In this document: in pieces, positions 33,319 through 43,074 of the stretch
How positions within the stretch are numbered: the stretch's first letter is position 1
Layout of the letters: each line of letters begins with the position of its first letter
Source: BOG-908 sp964242115
GTDB lineage: Bacteria > Pseudomonadota > Alphaproteobacteria > Acetobacterales > Acetobacteraceae
Length of the DNA stretch: 64,000 bases
Direction: 5' to 3'
Assembly: GCA_964242115.1 (NCBI GenBank)
Contig: CAXSZX010000008.1
Coordinates: forward strand, 1 to 64,000
The notes under the pieces: generated by a model
What the model was told of the DNA's origin: nothing
The model's input: the letters and a program-made list of their open reading frames with translations, nothing else
The model's database searches: none
Made by a program: the position numbers and the translations under genes

Positions 33319-33772
33319 CTAGACTTCCTGGCCGGGCGCCCAACCACTGGGCGCTGCTACCAGGACAAGTCCCGGATGGCCGGGACTGCGGGATGCGCGT
33401 GATGAGGTATTGCTCTGTTAATGGGTAAAGCCAACCGCAAACAATGAGTTCGCCGAATCGCGCACGCCGTCAGTTGCGGACCACCGCTAAGTTATATGCC
33501 GGCATGAACAGCGGGTACCCGCTGCAGCGCGCCATATCGGTGAGGCGTACTGGGTTGCTATATAGACAATGGAGGATCAGCTCTAGCGGTCAGTTCCTTC
33601 ACTGCGCCGGGTCAATCACGCCGGATAGCCCGGGTCTGCTCTTTGCGGCAGGAATCGATGACCTCGGCGTTCTCTGCGCAACCCCCCGCGAGATAGAAGT
33701 CTAATGTTGATGCATAAGGCTTTCGAAATGGTGCGGCACCCCGGGCGAATACGAACCGCTGCTTGGCGGTCG
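33319..33772. other. Intergenic stretch without a recognisable gene
   Basis: A plus-strand frame at 33444-33704 (86 codons) has no ribosome-binding site or family resemblance. This gap lies between the recombinase module and chromosomal genes and may hold the boundary of a mobile block. No direct repeats marking an attachment site were found by eye. Confidence 0.35.
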
Positions 33773-34213
33773 TCAGTCGCTCACTGAGAAGGTAGCAGTG
33801 CTGCCGGTGTGCCAGACGCTGGCGTCATCGGTGACGATGACGAAGTCGCGGGAGAAATCGGGCAGGTAGCGCACGTCGAACGTCTCGTCCGGCTGCGGGT
33901 AAGCGCAGCTTTGTGGTGGAAAAATGTTGAACTCGTCTTCGAACGCGGTTGAGATCACGTGGCCATCCGCTTGCCGGACGATGACGTTGTAGCCGATGAC
34001 ATTCCGGTCGTTCGTATTGATCAAGGTTGCGTAGTTGCCGGTGACCTGGGCTTCCGCTGTTTGGCCGAAGCAATACAACAACCAGGCACCAAGAGGCGGG
34101 CTGCCGACAAAGTTGGTGAAGGTGGTCCCGCTGAAAACGGCGAGCAGGAAGGCGGCCAAAACCAGGAAGCGGTGGCGCGCGAGCAGACTCACCAGGTGGA
34201 TCAGGATGCCCAT
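33773..34213 (-). CDS. Hypothetical membrane-anchored protein
   Basis: A 146-residue protein. A hydrophobic segment at about residues 12-30 (FLVLAAFLLAVFSGTTFTNF) follows a short basic region, then comes a soluble domain with VTGNYATLINTNDRNVIGYNVIV, a cysteine (PPQSCAYPQPDETFDVRYLPDFSRDFVIV read in pieces) and a short tail. The pattern suggests an exported or membrane-tethered small domain. It resembles DUF3592-like proteins only loosely, so no function is assigned. No neighbour suggests a role. Confidence 0.5.
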   Translation of the reverse strand: MGILIHLVSLLARHRFLVLAAFLLAVFSGTTFTNFVGSPPLGAWLLYCFGQTAEAQVTGNYATLINTNDRNVIGYNVIVRQADGHVISTAFEDEFNIFPPQSCAYPQPDETFDVRYLPDFSRDFVIVTDDASVWHTGSTATFSVSD

Positions 34214-34581
34214 AGGAGACCGAACTGAACCCGAAAGCTGACGTGCTGCCTAGCGTCGGCGTCATCGACCTATGGGTGTTCGTCTTGTAGATCAGCCCAT
34301 GGCAAGGAAAATAACAACCGGGCGCGGGGTATGGGCACCTTGCCTCACCCGAGAGTAGGCCGGGCACTCGTGAAATCTTCGATTGCTACGTCGACCAGAC
34401 GAGGCGTAAACTAGAAACGGCAGTCGGCAGGTGCTGACCGAAAGCGGAATGGCGGTTTTGCAGTGTTTGGCTACGGCAAGCGGACATTCAGCCAGCGCAT
34501 GCTGATCTTTGCGGCGCCGATTTCGCGTCGCCTTTGCGTAACACCAAGAATGGGCTTTGCACCCCAAACTACTCGCTCATC
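34214..34581. other. Intergenic stretch without a recognisable gene
   Basis: The frame at 34292-34567 on the minus strand reads as unrelated residues in Arg- and Cys-rich runs with no ribosome-binding site. No repeat of the two families in this window occurs here. Confidence 0.35.
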
Positions 34582-35550
34582 TCAGAACTTGCTGTGCCAT
34601 GCTTGTGCAATCGCGGCGGTTCCTGTTGGCGTTGTGGTCAGCTCGATATGGCCGACACCCGGCACGAGATCGACCCGCACACCCGGCTTGCCGTCGGCCA
34701 GCGCCGCCTGCAACCGATCGGTCTGAAATATTTCGTCGTCGGTGCCGGCAACTGCCATCAGCGGCTCCTGCGCGCGGCGTAGGTCGCCAATATAGTCGTC
34801 GTCCGGCGAAAAGTTGGTCAGCAGCCTGTAGGAGTAGAATTGCGTGAGGTGATTCGGATTACCGGCCGCCACGGCAAACGCCAGCACGGGCAGGCCATTG
34901 AACGAGGTAATACCAAGCCTGGTCGCCAATTGCAGCCCGACAATCCGCGCCACCGCCACCGACGTCCAGCCGGCGGCCGTATCGGACCGCGAATTGGGCG
35001 CGTCATGCCGCAAAAATGGCGAAAGCAGGATAAATCGGCTGAACCGCGTCCCCAGCCGGCCGCCCGCCACCCGCAGCGCAAAGCCGCCGCCGGAGGAGAA
35101 GCCGATCAACGTCGTTTCGGCGGCATGATGTCTGCGATCGAGATCTGTCAGCAGGTCTTCGAGATCATCCTCCAACTGGCCGATGTAAGCGATATCGCCC
35201 AGCTTGCCGGATTCGCCATGGCCGCGAATATCCAAGACAATAACCGTGGCACCTGCGGTTGCCAGAGCCTTGGCCGATGCATGCATGCTGATGCTGGAGC
35301 CGGCCGAACCGTGCACCAGCACCACCTGCCGGTCCGGATCGCCGGCATAACGCCGGTAGGCAAGCTGTGCACCGTCACGCGCCAGGTAGTGCGTCACCGG
35401 CGGCAAGTCGGAGAAGTCAACGTCCTTGAATGGCCTGGATACGCTTGCCATAGGCGGAGGTGCTACCGGGCTGTCGAACGCGATGGCGCCGGCCACCGCA
35501 GCAAACATCACCAGCACGAGCCCGGCAGCGACGGCGAAGACGATGCGCAT
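34582..35550 (-). CDS. Alpha/beta hydrolase with N-terminal membrane anchor
   Basis: A 322-residue hydrolase. Residues 1-25 are a signal peptide or anchor (VFAVAAGLVLVMFAAVAGAI), followed by the fold: RQVVLVHGSAGSS oxyanion-hole loop, VIVLDIRGHGESG, TLIGFSSGGGFALRV with the nucleophile serine, AGTDDEIF for the acid and GVGHIEL for the catalytic histidine. The triad is thus complete. It is a cytoplasmic-membrane or periplasmic esterase or lipase-like enzyme of unknown substrate. It is monocistronic; no operon partner overlaps. Confidence 0.85.
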   Translation of the reverse strand: MRIVFAVAAGLVLVMFAAVAGAIAFDSPVAPPPMASVSRPFKDVDFSDLPPVTHYLARDGAQLAYRRYAGDPDRQVVLVHGSAGSSISMHASAKALATAGATVIVLDIRGHGESGKLGDIAYIGQLEDDLEDLLTDLDRRHHAAETTLIGFSSGGGFALRVAGGRLGTRFSRFILLSPFLRHDAPNSRSDTAAGWTSVAVARIVGLQLATRLGITSFNGLPVLAFAVAAGNPNHLTQFYSYRLLTNFSPDDDYIGDLRRAQEPLMAVAGTDDEIFQTDRLQAALADGKPGVRVDLVPGVGHIELTTTPTGTAAIAQAWHSKF

Positions 35551-36320
35551 GATGACAATCCCCGGGTGTCGCGGTTACAGGCCGCGGCACCGGCCGCATG
35601 GTACAGCAACGGCGCGGGCCCGCCACGTTGCGGCGCGCCATATATCCCCTGCCCTGAGGCGGATCGCGCTTAGTTGGCCGACACGCTTGAAGTCATCCAC
35701 CCACGATAGCCCGACGAGAGTCGGCTTCCGGGCATGGCCCCATCGATGGGCTATGGCCGAACTTGGCGCAAAGCAGTCAAACGGCTTCGCGGTTGTTAAC
35801 GGCGATGTCTCCCGGAATACCTCAAGGCTTAATCTCCCAGAGAATGTTGGAACCCGGTTGCCATCGCTGCTCCAGTCGGCCGTTACCCAACCATTCTCCG
35901 GTCGGTTCCTCCATGCAGAAAAGCCCTGTGTTTCCAGGCTTTTCGAGTGCAGGCTTTAGGCTTCGATATCGAAACCAACTCACGATTCGTCTCCGAAAAC
36001 GCCTTTTGTCCCCGAAGCTTGGGACTCGGTCGATCTAGCCTCAAGCCTGACAATCTATTTCATTCAGTGACTTACCAACCGACCAGATTGCCAAGAGTTC
36101 GAAATGCGATTGGGTATCGGTCGCTCGTTTCCAACTCTCGCGCGGCAGACATACCGTTAGGTTAACGCTCTGCCTTGGGCAGCTATCGCTATCTGCCAGG
36201 CCCAGCCGGCTTATCCGCTCTCCCTGACCCAGGTTGCTCCGTCTGGCGGCGGCGTTCAGCAACCGGCTGATCCGAAACCCTTTCGGCGAGGCACTTGGAT
36301 GAACGACACCGAACGTTGGG
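35551..36320. other. Intergenic region holding one copy of a second dispersed repeat
   Basis: Contains repeat A (35837-36000) and no credible gene. The other frames here are short and read through the repeat. Base composition falls in the last 200 bases. Flanked by the hydrolase and the DUF429 gene, which are transcribed in the same direction. Confidence 0.4.
35837..36000. repeat. Second dispersed repeat family, copy A
   Basis: Begins CCAGAGAATGTTGGAACCCGG, then TTGCCATCGCTGCTCC, and later GCAGAAAAGCCCTGTGTTTCC and TTTTCGAGTGCAGG with a hairpin AAAAGCC/GGCTTTT at its core. The order and spacing match copy C at 57598 across about 160 bases; copy B at 39465 keeps only the first part. Confidence 0.6.
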
Positions 36321-37139
36321 TTAACTGCCTGGGCTGGCGCGCGTGACCTCTCGCGCCTTCGGTATCCATATGGCCGAATCATCATCTCCGTAAGGAAGGG
36401 CTTCACCTTCCAACACACAGATCGCCACACAGACGCAAACGACCGCGTCGAGCATGTCTTCGTAAGCTTTGAATACGACGCCTGCTGCGGCACGGTCCGG
36501 CAGGGGTAGCGCGTCCTCGACGCCGGACAGCTGCGCATCGAGCACGGCCCCGACGAGCTTCCATTCCGCCAAAAGAAGGCTGCGCCTCTCCGTTGGCGTA
36601 TAACCCGGCCAGTGGGTCCGCCCTTTGCCAGCTTTATATTTCCGGCGCATCGGTGCGCGAGCAAACTCGACCAGCGCGGGATGGGGATAGACTTCAACCA
36701 GCCCTGGCGGCGTGGCGGACGCCGATGTCAGCAGAGGATAACCAGCGTTTTCGAACCCTTGCCTGAGGTCGTCGCTGACCCTTCCGGGTCGTGCTGTGCT
36801 AGGCGTGTGAGTGCTGCAGTGTCGCGAACCGTAGTCAATCGCGTTGTCGGACGCCCGTCTGCATGAAATCGGTTTGCGGGAAAGCGGCATGTCGATAGCC
36901 ACCAAGTCCGGCTCCAAGCCACATAGCACGGTCGCCGACGCAAGCAGGTCCGGAGCGCTTGCTTCAGACACGGTAGGGCGCAAGTCGATAACGGAGTTGT
37001 CGCAGGCGAGCGCCTGAAAATGACCGTAGGACGACGCGACCGCGCCGAGGCGCCACCCTGTCCCAGAGTCCACAGCGACGGCAACGCCGCTCGGCTGAGT
37101 GTTCGTCCAAGCCGCGTCGATTCCCAAAACCGCCCGCAT
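36321..37139 (-). CDS. DUF429-domain protein
   Basis: A 272-residue protein starting at ATG 37139 with AAGGG six bases upstream; the longer frame to 37298 is not supported. The opening RAVLGIDAAWT matches the DUF429 fold, an RNase H-like family of predicted nucleases; the later blocks LVAIDMPLSRK and GLVEVYPHPALVEF with acidic residues follow the family order, then AGVVFKAYEDMLDAVVCVCVA. It may be a nuclease of unknown role. It is monocistronic. Confidence 0.7.
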   Translation of the reverse strand: MRAVLGIDAAWTNTQPSGVAVAVDSGTGWRLGAVASSYGHFQALACDNSVIDLRPTVSEASAPDLLASATVLCGLEPDLVAIDMPLSRKPISCRRASDNAIDYGSRHCSTHTPSTARPGRVSDDLRQGFENAGYPLLTSASATPPGLVEVYPHPALVEFARAPMRRKYKAGKGRTHWPGYTPTERRSLLLAEWKLVGAVLDAQLSGVEDALPLPDRAAAGVVFKAYEDMLDAVVCVCVAICVLEGEALPYGDDDSAIWIPKAREVTRASPGS

Positions 37140-37384
37140 TCGGAACCCTTGCAAAGACCTCCTGAAGATAGTCGTTCCGTAACCCGCACTTCGATACGGC
37201 GGCTGCAGGCGACGTTCGGCCGGTTGAGTCGGCTTGACATGATAACCCGACTTGGCCGGGAGCAGACTGTCCGCTTCGAAGCGCGAGACGAAGCACAACC
37301 GCCGTTCTCGATCCTGCAGGCAGGCGTCTCGGTGAAGCGCAACCGTAGGGCGTCGGCGATGCGCCCCGTCCGGCAGCGACTTGG

Positions 37385-37428
37385 GCCGTCGCCCCCGGCT
37401 CCCCTTGCGGTGAGCCGGGGGCGACGGC
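37385..37428 (-). terminator. Strong 17-bp hairpin after the SDR gene
   Basis: A perfect stem (37385-37401 with 37412-37428) around a ten-base loop, with GTCGCCCCCGGCTC as part of one arm. It begins seven bases after the stop of the SDR gene at 37435. No T-run follows, so it may be a 3'-end stabiliser or a Rho-linked terminator rather than a classical one. Confidence 0.6.
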
Positions 37429-37434
37429 GGCCAG

Positions 37435-38337
37435 TCAGGCCTCGGCGAGCTCCCGATAGTCCATCGCGGCGAGGTCGCTGAGCAGATCGGGACCGGTCGG
37501 CTCCCAGCCTAACCGCGCGCGCGTCCACACGCTCGACGCGATCATGTCGAGGGCGGCGAAAGGCGCCATCCAGCCGAAATACCGCTCGACCTCGTTGATC
37601 GCGATCGAGCGGACCGGCAGCCCGGCGCCCTTTCCGATCGCCTCGGCGATGGCGCGTGCAGAGACGCCCTCTTCGACCGAAGCATGGTAGCGCGCACCCG
37701 GCTCGCCCCTCTCCAATGCCAGGACGTAGAGTTTCGCCACGTCGCTGATATGCGCCGCGGACCAGCGTGTCTGCCCTTCGCCGACATAAGCCAACGCCCC
37801 GGCACGACGCGCCTCCGCGAGCAGCGGCGTGATCAGCCCGGCCTTGGTGGTGTCATGCACCTGCGGCAGCCGGATGATGCGCACGTCGATGTTTCGCGCT
37901 GTCAGCGTCGCACCGGCGAGTTCGGTGGCGATGCGAGGGTTGGCGTGACGCGGGTTGAGCACGTCCTCGGTCGCTGCACCGCCGTTCAGCGGTGTGCCGA
38001 CGCCGACGCCGGAGGTAATCAGGATCGGCTTTTGCGTGCCCTCCAACGCATCGCCCATCTTGACGATGTTGCGGTGGTCCTTCTTCGTATTTTCGAAGAA
38101 CGTTGCGAAATTGTGGTCGAACGCACAGTGGATGACAGCGTCGGCAGCCGCCGCGCCGCCGGCAAGCGTTTCTGGCTTGTCTAGGTCGCCGCGATGAACG
38201 TCAGCACCAGCCGCCTCAAGTTGCCGGGCGCCCATGTCGGAGCGGGCGAGGCCGAGCACCTGATGGCCGCGCGCCAGCAATTCGGGGATGAGGTGCGAGC
38301 CGACGAAGCCGGTAGCACCAGTCAGGAACACGCGCAT
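37435..38337 (-). CDS. NAD-dependent epimerase/dehydratase-family (SDR) protein
   Basis: A 300-residue extended-type SDR. It starts MRVFLTGATGFVGSHLI with the Rossmann glycines, then AAGADVHRGDLDKPETL and DAVIHCAFDH. The Tyr-Lys of the usual YxxxK motif is not obvious at the expected place, where the sequence is VLNPRHANPRIATELA; the enzyme may be a nucleotide-sugar- or oxidoreductase-like member with altered residues. GGAG precedes ATG 38337. It is divergent from the XRE regulator at 38425, whose product may control it. Confidence 0.8.
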   Translation of the reverse strand: MRVFLTGATGFVGSHLIPELLARGHQVLGLARSDMGARQLEAAGADVHRGDLDKPETLAGGAAAADAVIHCAFDHNFATFFENTKKDHRNIVKMGDALEGTQKPILITSGVGVGTPLNGGAATEDVLNPRHANPRIATELAGATLTARNIDVRIIRLPQVHDTTKAGLITPLLAEARRAGALAYVGEGQTRWSAAHISDVAKLYVLALERGEPGARYHASVEEGVSARAIAEAIGKGAGLPVRSIAINEVERYFGWMAPFAALDMIASSVWTRARLGWEPTGPDLLSDLAAMDYRELAEA

Positions 38338-38424
38338 GGGGTTGGTCTCCTTCTTACCGGCCCGCATATCGCCAAGCACCAGGAGGTGGTAAAGTTGTGA
38401 CTTTATCAATCACCAGGATCGATC

Positions 38425-39261
38425 GTGAGCACAGGAAGACCCAGTCAGCTCGGCACGTACCTGCGCGATCGCCGCATGCGTCTTGACCCGGCGGCCTTCG
38501 GGTTTGCCCGCGGCCGGCGACGCACACCGGGTCTGCGCCGCGAAGAGGTCGCGAGCCGCGCGAACATCAGCCCGACCTGGTACACCTGGTTGGAACAGGG
38601 CCGAGGCGGTGCGCCATCGGCCGACGTGCTCGACCGCATCGCCAAAGGCATGATGCTGACCGAGCCGGAGCGCGAGCACCTCTACATGCTGGGCCTCGGC
38701 CGCCCGCCGGAGGCGCGCTATCAGCCGATCGACGGCATAACCCCGCGGCTGCAGCGCGTGCTCGACGGAATGGCGCTGAGTGCCGCGATCATCAAGACGG
38801 CGATGTGGGACGTCGTCGGCTGGAACCGTGCAGCGGCGCTCTTGCTGACCGACTACGCCAAGCTGCCGCGCGACGCGCGCAACATCCTCCGCCTGATGTT
38901 CGCCAGCGATCATGTCCGCAGTCGGAACGAGGACTGGGACAGCATCGCACGCTTCGTCGTCGGCGCCTTTCGTGCCGACGTGACGCGTGCGGGGGCTAAC
39001 AGCAGCGGCGCGGCCACTGACCTGGTCGCCGAGTTGTCGCGTATCAGTCCCGAATTCGAGACACTCTGGCGGGACAATGATGTGGTGGCGCATGGCGATG
39101 GGGTGAAGCGCATCCACCATTCCGACGTCGGGCTGTTGGCGATGGAGTTCTCCTCGTTTGCCGTCGAAGGGCGGCCGGAACTCGGGATGATCATCTACAA
39201 TCCCGCCTCGCCTGCCGACGCCGCGCGATTTCAACAGCTCCTGGATATGCGCAGAGACTAG
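38425..39261 (+). CDS. XRE-family regulator with MmyB-like ligand-binding domain
   Basis: A 278-residue regulator starting at GTG 38425 after an AGGA. An N-terminal HTH (LGTYLRDRRMRL, RTPGLRREEVASRANISPTWYTWLEQGR in pieces) is followed by a C-terminal domain of about 190 residues with TAMWDVVGWNRAAALL, DWDSIARFVVGAFRAD and HHSDVGLLAMEFSSFAV, matching the MmyB-type fold that binds small molecules. It is divergent from the SDR gene, a common arrangement for a repressor and its target. Confidence 0.88.
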   Translation: MSTGRPSQLGTYLRDRRMRLDPAAFGFARGRRRTPGLRREEVASRANISPTWYTWLEQGRGGAPSADVLDRIAKGMMLTEPEREHLYMLGLGRPPEARYQPIDGITPRLQRVLDGMALSAAIIKTAMWDVVGWNRAAALLLTDYAKLPRDARNILRLMFASDHVRSRNEDWDSIARFVVGAFRADVTRAGANSSGAATDLVAELSRISPEFETLWRDNDVVAHGDGVKRIHHSDVGLLAMEFSSFAVEGRPELGMIIYNPASPADAARFQQLLDMRRD

Positions 39262-39991
39262 GGACTACATGAAGGTCCGCTTTCGAAAGGTACGGTCGTC
39301 AGCTCTTACGTCTGCTTCGAGGCGCGAAGCTGCCATCAGCGTTCGAGCTTTCATACGATGGCATCACCGTGATCTTCGAGAATTAAGGTCGGCGGAGACT
39401 TAGGGAGCAGGAACAAACCTTGACGTCTTTTCACTCCGCCAAGCCATCACCTCCCCCCTTCCAGAGAATGTTGAATCCCGGTTGCTACCGCTGCTCCAGA
39501 TTTATCAGGCGGGAAGAGTGACTTACGCGGTGGTTCTTCTCGATCACCCTGCTTCCGTGACGCGTCGACTAGTAGAATGGAAGCTATTCGGAAGCGATTG
39601 GGCGGAAGCTGTGGCGTACCTTCGGCGTCCATTGGCATTGGCTTCGTCAGTGTGATGTGGGAGCCGTCAATATCGTGAAGGTTAAAAAAAGGGTGTCGTT
39701 CAGTCTATGCTAACAGCTTATCAAGCAGGCCGCGCGCGTTCCTGATGTAGCCGGCGCTCTACCGCGCCCGTAAATTACGATGCCACTGCAGGATTGCGGC
39801 GTTCGATTACGCCTCTGGTCTCGCTCGGCTTGGATCGGACAGGCTCCGGATGAGATGGCATTCCAGTCAAAGTGCGGAATAGCGTCGCCCTACAATGCAC
39901 TTGATCCGGCTTAGTTGTTGAGTCTTCGAGTGCGGAGGTCACATTCTTGATTTCCACATAGAACCGACCCGTCTAGCGGCCAAATTCCCCT
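39262..39991. other. Intergenic region before the IS21-type element
   Basis: Contains repeat copy B near 39465 and otherwise no gene I can support. The frames are short and A+T-richer than the genes either side. It ends at the left end of the IS21-type element. Confidence 0.4.
39465..39500. repeat. Second dispersed repeat family, copy B (partial)
   Basis: CCAGAGAATGTTGAATCCCG followed by GTTGCTACCGCTGCTCC, matching the first part of copies A and C, then diverging. It is the shortest copy. Confidence 0.55.
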
Positions 39992-40056
39992 GAGAATTGA
40001 CCCATGTTTTGACCTCACCCCAGCTGTTTTCAGTCGGGGGCGCCGGAGTGATCTAC

Positions 40057-41588
40057 ATGGAGTTGCTGAGCGTGATCCGCCGCTGGGCGTTTCGAGACCG
40101 GCTATCGATAAGGGAGATTTCGCGTCGAACGAGCCTGTCACGGAATACGATCCGCAAATATCGGCGGTCGGATGTCGTGGAGCCCGCGTTCAAGGTTCCA
40201 GATCGAGCCGCCAAGCTGGACGCATTTGCGGACAAGCTGTCTGCCTGGTTGAAGGTTGAGGGCAGCAGGCCGCGCAAGCAGAAGCGCACCGTCAAGCAAC
40301 TGCACGCGGAGCTGGTGACGCTGGGGTTTGACGGCTCCTATGGCCGTGTTGCCGCCTTCGCCCGCGCCTGGAAAACAGAGCGGCAGCGAGAGCAGCAGAC
40401 ATCAGGCCGGGGCGCGTTCGTTCCATTGGTCTTTCAGCCGGAGGAAGCTTTCCAGTTCGACTGGAGCGAGGATTGGGCGATCATCGGCGGCGAGCGGACC
40501 AAGCTGCAGGCGGCGCATTCCAAGCTATGTTACGGCCGCGCTTTCATTGTCCGCGCCTATCTTCTGCAGACGCACGAGATGCTTTTTGACGCGCACGGCC
40601 AGGCATTCCGGGTTTTCGGCGGAGTTCCTTGACGCGGCATCTGCGATAACATGCGCACTGCGGTCGATAGGGTTGGCGTGGGCAAGCAGCGCCAGGTTAA
40701 TACCCGCTTTTCGGCCATGGCCAGCCATTATTTGCTGGACACCAGCTTCTGCAATCCGGCGTTCGGTTGGGAGAAGGGGCAACTTGAGAAGAACGTGCAG
40801 GACGCACGGCACAGGCTGTGGCAACCGACGCCACGTTTTGCTACGCTTTCGGATTTGACCGACTGACTCGAGCAGCGATGCAGGTCGCTATGGGCAGAGC
40901 TTTCTCATGGTAGCCAACCGGGATCCATCGCGGATGCGTGGACAAGCGAGTCCACCTGCCTGATGCCGTTGGGGCGTTCATCCGACGGCTTCGTAGAATT
41001 TGGCAAACGAGTGTCGCCGACCTGCCTCGTTCACTTTGATCGCATCGCCATAGCGTGCCTGCGTCCTTTGCCAGTCATGCTGTCAGCATGCGGGTTTATC
41101 CGGAACGTATCGTCGTCGTTGCTGAGGCACATGCCGTCTGCGAACATGCACGGATAATCGCGCGATCTCATGACCAGCCTGGTCGGACGATTTACGATTA
41201 GCGCCACTATGTGGCGGTAAGCCAGCGCAAACCGGGTGCCTTGCGGAACGGCGGGCCGTTCGTCGAATTGCCAGAGGTTTTCAAGCGCCTGAAGCGGCAC
41301 CTCCTTAGGCAGGCCGGGGGCGACCGGGAGATGGTGGAGATACTCGCCCTGGTTCTGCACCATGACGAGCAAGCCGTCCTGTGCGCCGTCGAGCTAGCCC
41401 TGAGCGACGGCGCGCCAACAAAGACGCATATCCTAAATGTGTTGCACCGAATGGTCGACGGTAAGTCACCGACCCCATCGCCGATCGAAGCGCCTCAGGC
41501 TCTCACTTTGGAGCGGGAGCCGCGTGCCGACGTCGATCGCTACGACAGTTTGCGCGATGTGATGCAGGAGAGCCGCCATGCGTCATGA
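40057..41588 (+). pseudogene. istA: istA transposase of the IS21 element, broken
   Basis: From ATG 40057 the protein opens with an IS21 HTH (IREISRRTSLSRNTIRKY), then the DDE region (EEAFQFDWSEDWAII). The frame meets TGA at 40630-40632, where RRGIYDNMRTAVD-type sequence should continue and does in the same frame, and again TGA at 40864-40866, in place of a Trp codon before LEQRC. A frameshift near 41045 then changes to HYVAVSQRKPGALRNGG, KRHLLRQAGGDREMVEILAL up to 41588. At least three lesions make it nonfunctional. Confidence 0.85.
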
Positions 41589-42357
41589 TCCGGCGGGGGC
41601 GGCGGTCGTCATCGTGCTACGCAGCCTGAAGATGTATGGCATGGCGCAGGCAGCCAGCGAGCTGATGGAACAGGGCGCTCCGGCGTTCGAAGCGGCAATC
41701 CCCATCCTCGCTCAGCGGCTCAAGGCCGAGACGTCCGAACGCGAGGTGCGATCGGTTGCCTATCACATCAAGGCGGCACGCTTTTCGGCCTACAAGGATC
41801 TGAGCGGCTTTGATTTTGCCTCCAGCGAGATCAATGAGGCTCTGGTTCGTCAGCTGCACCGATGCGAACTCCTTGCATCGGCGGACAACATCGTTCTGGT
41901 GGGCGGCCCGGGTACGGGCAAAACGCACATCGCGACAGCGCTGGGCATTCAGGCGATCGAACACCATCGCAAGAAGGTCCGGTTCTTTGGCGCCGTCGAC
42001 CTGGTCATCTCCCTGGAGCAGGAGAAGATGCAGGTCAGATCAGGCCAGCTTGCGGATCGCCTGGTGAGGTACGATCTCGTGATACTAGACGAACTCGGTT
42101 ATCTGCCGTTCAGTCCTTCAGGCGGCGCGTTATTGTTCCATTTGCTCAGCAAGCTTTACGAGCGCTGCAGTGTCGCGATCACGACCAATCTGAGCTTCAG
42201 CGAGTGGGCGGGTGTTTTCGGCAACGCCAAGATGACGACAGCCATGCTCAATCGCCTAACGCATCACTGCCACATCGTCGAAACCGGCGATGATAGCTTC
42301 CGCTTCAAGGCCAGCACGGCCGCCACGAAGGGGCGAAAGGAGAAAAACAAACCTTGA
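41578..42357 (+). CDS. istB: IstB-like ATP-binding protein of IS21
   Basis: A 259-residue AAA+ ATPase, apparently intact. Walker A VLVGGPGTGKTHIA at about residue 105, Walker B YDLVILDELGYLPFSPSGGALLF and sensor ITTNLSFSEW, all in the IstB order. It assists the IstA transposase in the family. Overlaps the end of istA by 11 bases, the usual arrangement. With istA broken it serves no clear purpose, unless it acts in trans. Confidence 0.9.
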   Translation: MRHDPAGAAVVIVLRSLKMYGMAQAASELMEQGAPAFEAAIPILAQRLKAETSEREVRSVAYHIKAARFSAYKDLSGFDFASSEINEALVRQLHRCELLASADNIVLVGGPGTGKTHIATALGIQAIEHHRKKVRFFGAVDLVISLEQEKMQVRSGQLADRLVRYDLVILDELGYLPFSPSGGALLFHLLSKLYERCSVAITTNLSFSEWAGVFGNAKMTTAMLNRLTHHCHIVETGDDSFRFKASTAATKGRKEKNKP

Positions 42358-42417
42358 CCGCAGTTTGACCCTTAAACCATAAATTCACCCGGGCCAATTC
42401 TCGGTGAAAAAACCGGG

Positions 42418-43032
42418 TCAATTCCGCGCGGAAATCAACAGGCAGACCCTGTCGATGCGCCCGCCAGCCTGCAGCCGCGCGTCGTAGCGCGCAATCTGGT
42501 CGGCGAGGTCCGGCATCAAAAAGGCATGCAGCCCGACCGCGCTGGCGAACGGCAGGCTGGCGTCGGCGTCGTCCTCGTAGACGGCGAACAGCCCGCTCAG
42601 GAACTCGGACGGCGTGGCCGTAGCCGCGATCGGGTCGCGGCATCGCTGGAAGTCAGCCGACCGCCCCACCTGGTCCGTCAGGCTGAGCTGGCCCGGCGCC
42701 AGCAGCTCATACACCCATAGTTTGCCGATCGGGTTGCCGTGGGCGGACGACGTGGTCTTGGTCGAGATGCCGCCAGCGCGCCGTTGCAGCACCTGCTGGG
42801 TGTCTATCTTGCCGTCCGCTCCCACCACCTGCAACGTGTCGCCAGCGAGCCGAAACTGCACCGACCGGTCGCATGCGCCGGTGCGCGTCCATCTGCCGCC
42901 GAGCGCAGCGGCGAAGCTTTGGTCCGGGTTCAGGACCGGCGCTTGCGCGCGCGCGCCGGCCGCAAGCATCACCCCGGCTACCAACACGGTGTGGATCCAA
43001 GTTTGCGCGGACGAGGAAAAGAAACGTTGCAA
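42418..43032 (-). CDS. Hypothetical secreted protein with 3' end altered by the IS21 end
   Basis: A 204-residue protein with a signal peptide (hydrophobic TVLVAGVMLAAGARAQA, cleavage after AQA near residue 30). The mature part has a beta-rich look (VLNPDQSFAAALGGRWTR, QVVGADGKIDTQQ) and single cysteines near residues 54, 130 and 198. Its reading frame ends at TGA 42418-42420, a stop that lies within the IS21 terminal repeat, so the original end may have been replaced. The start appears to be TTG 43032, which is uncertain. Function unknown. Confidence 0.5.
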   Translation of the reverse strand: MQRFFSSSAQTWIHTVLVAGVMLAAGARAQAPVLNPDQSFAAALGGRWTRTGACDRSVQFRLAGDTLQVVGADGKIDTQQVLQRRAGGISTKTTSSAHGNPIGKLWVYELLAPGQLSLTDQVGRSADFQRCRDPIAATATPSEFLSGLFAVYEDDADASLPFASAVGLHAFLMPDLADQIARYDARLQAGGRIDRVCLLISARN

Positions 43033-43074
43033 TCAAGTGTTGTATGAAGGTCCGACCTACATTCGCACTTTATT

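Larger units (their letters stand above)
39992..42425. mobile_element. IS21-family insertion sequence (inactive)
   Basis: The element carries istA and istB in the usual order and orientation. Its ends show inverted similarity: GAATTGACCC at the left near 39994 and the reverse complement of GGGTCAATTC at the right near 42415-42424, each followed by a T-rich TTTT-ACC stretch. The transposase istA is broken, so it cannot move by itself. No clear target duplication was seen. The right end enters the coding frame of the neighbouring gene at 42418. Confidence 0.75.

Noticed and set aside
36041..36697. Frame of 218 codons on the minus strand
   Set aside because: Out of frame with the DUF429 gene it overlaps, with mixed composition and no motif.
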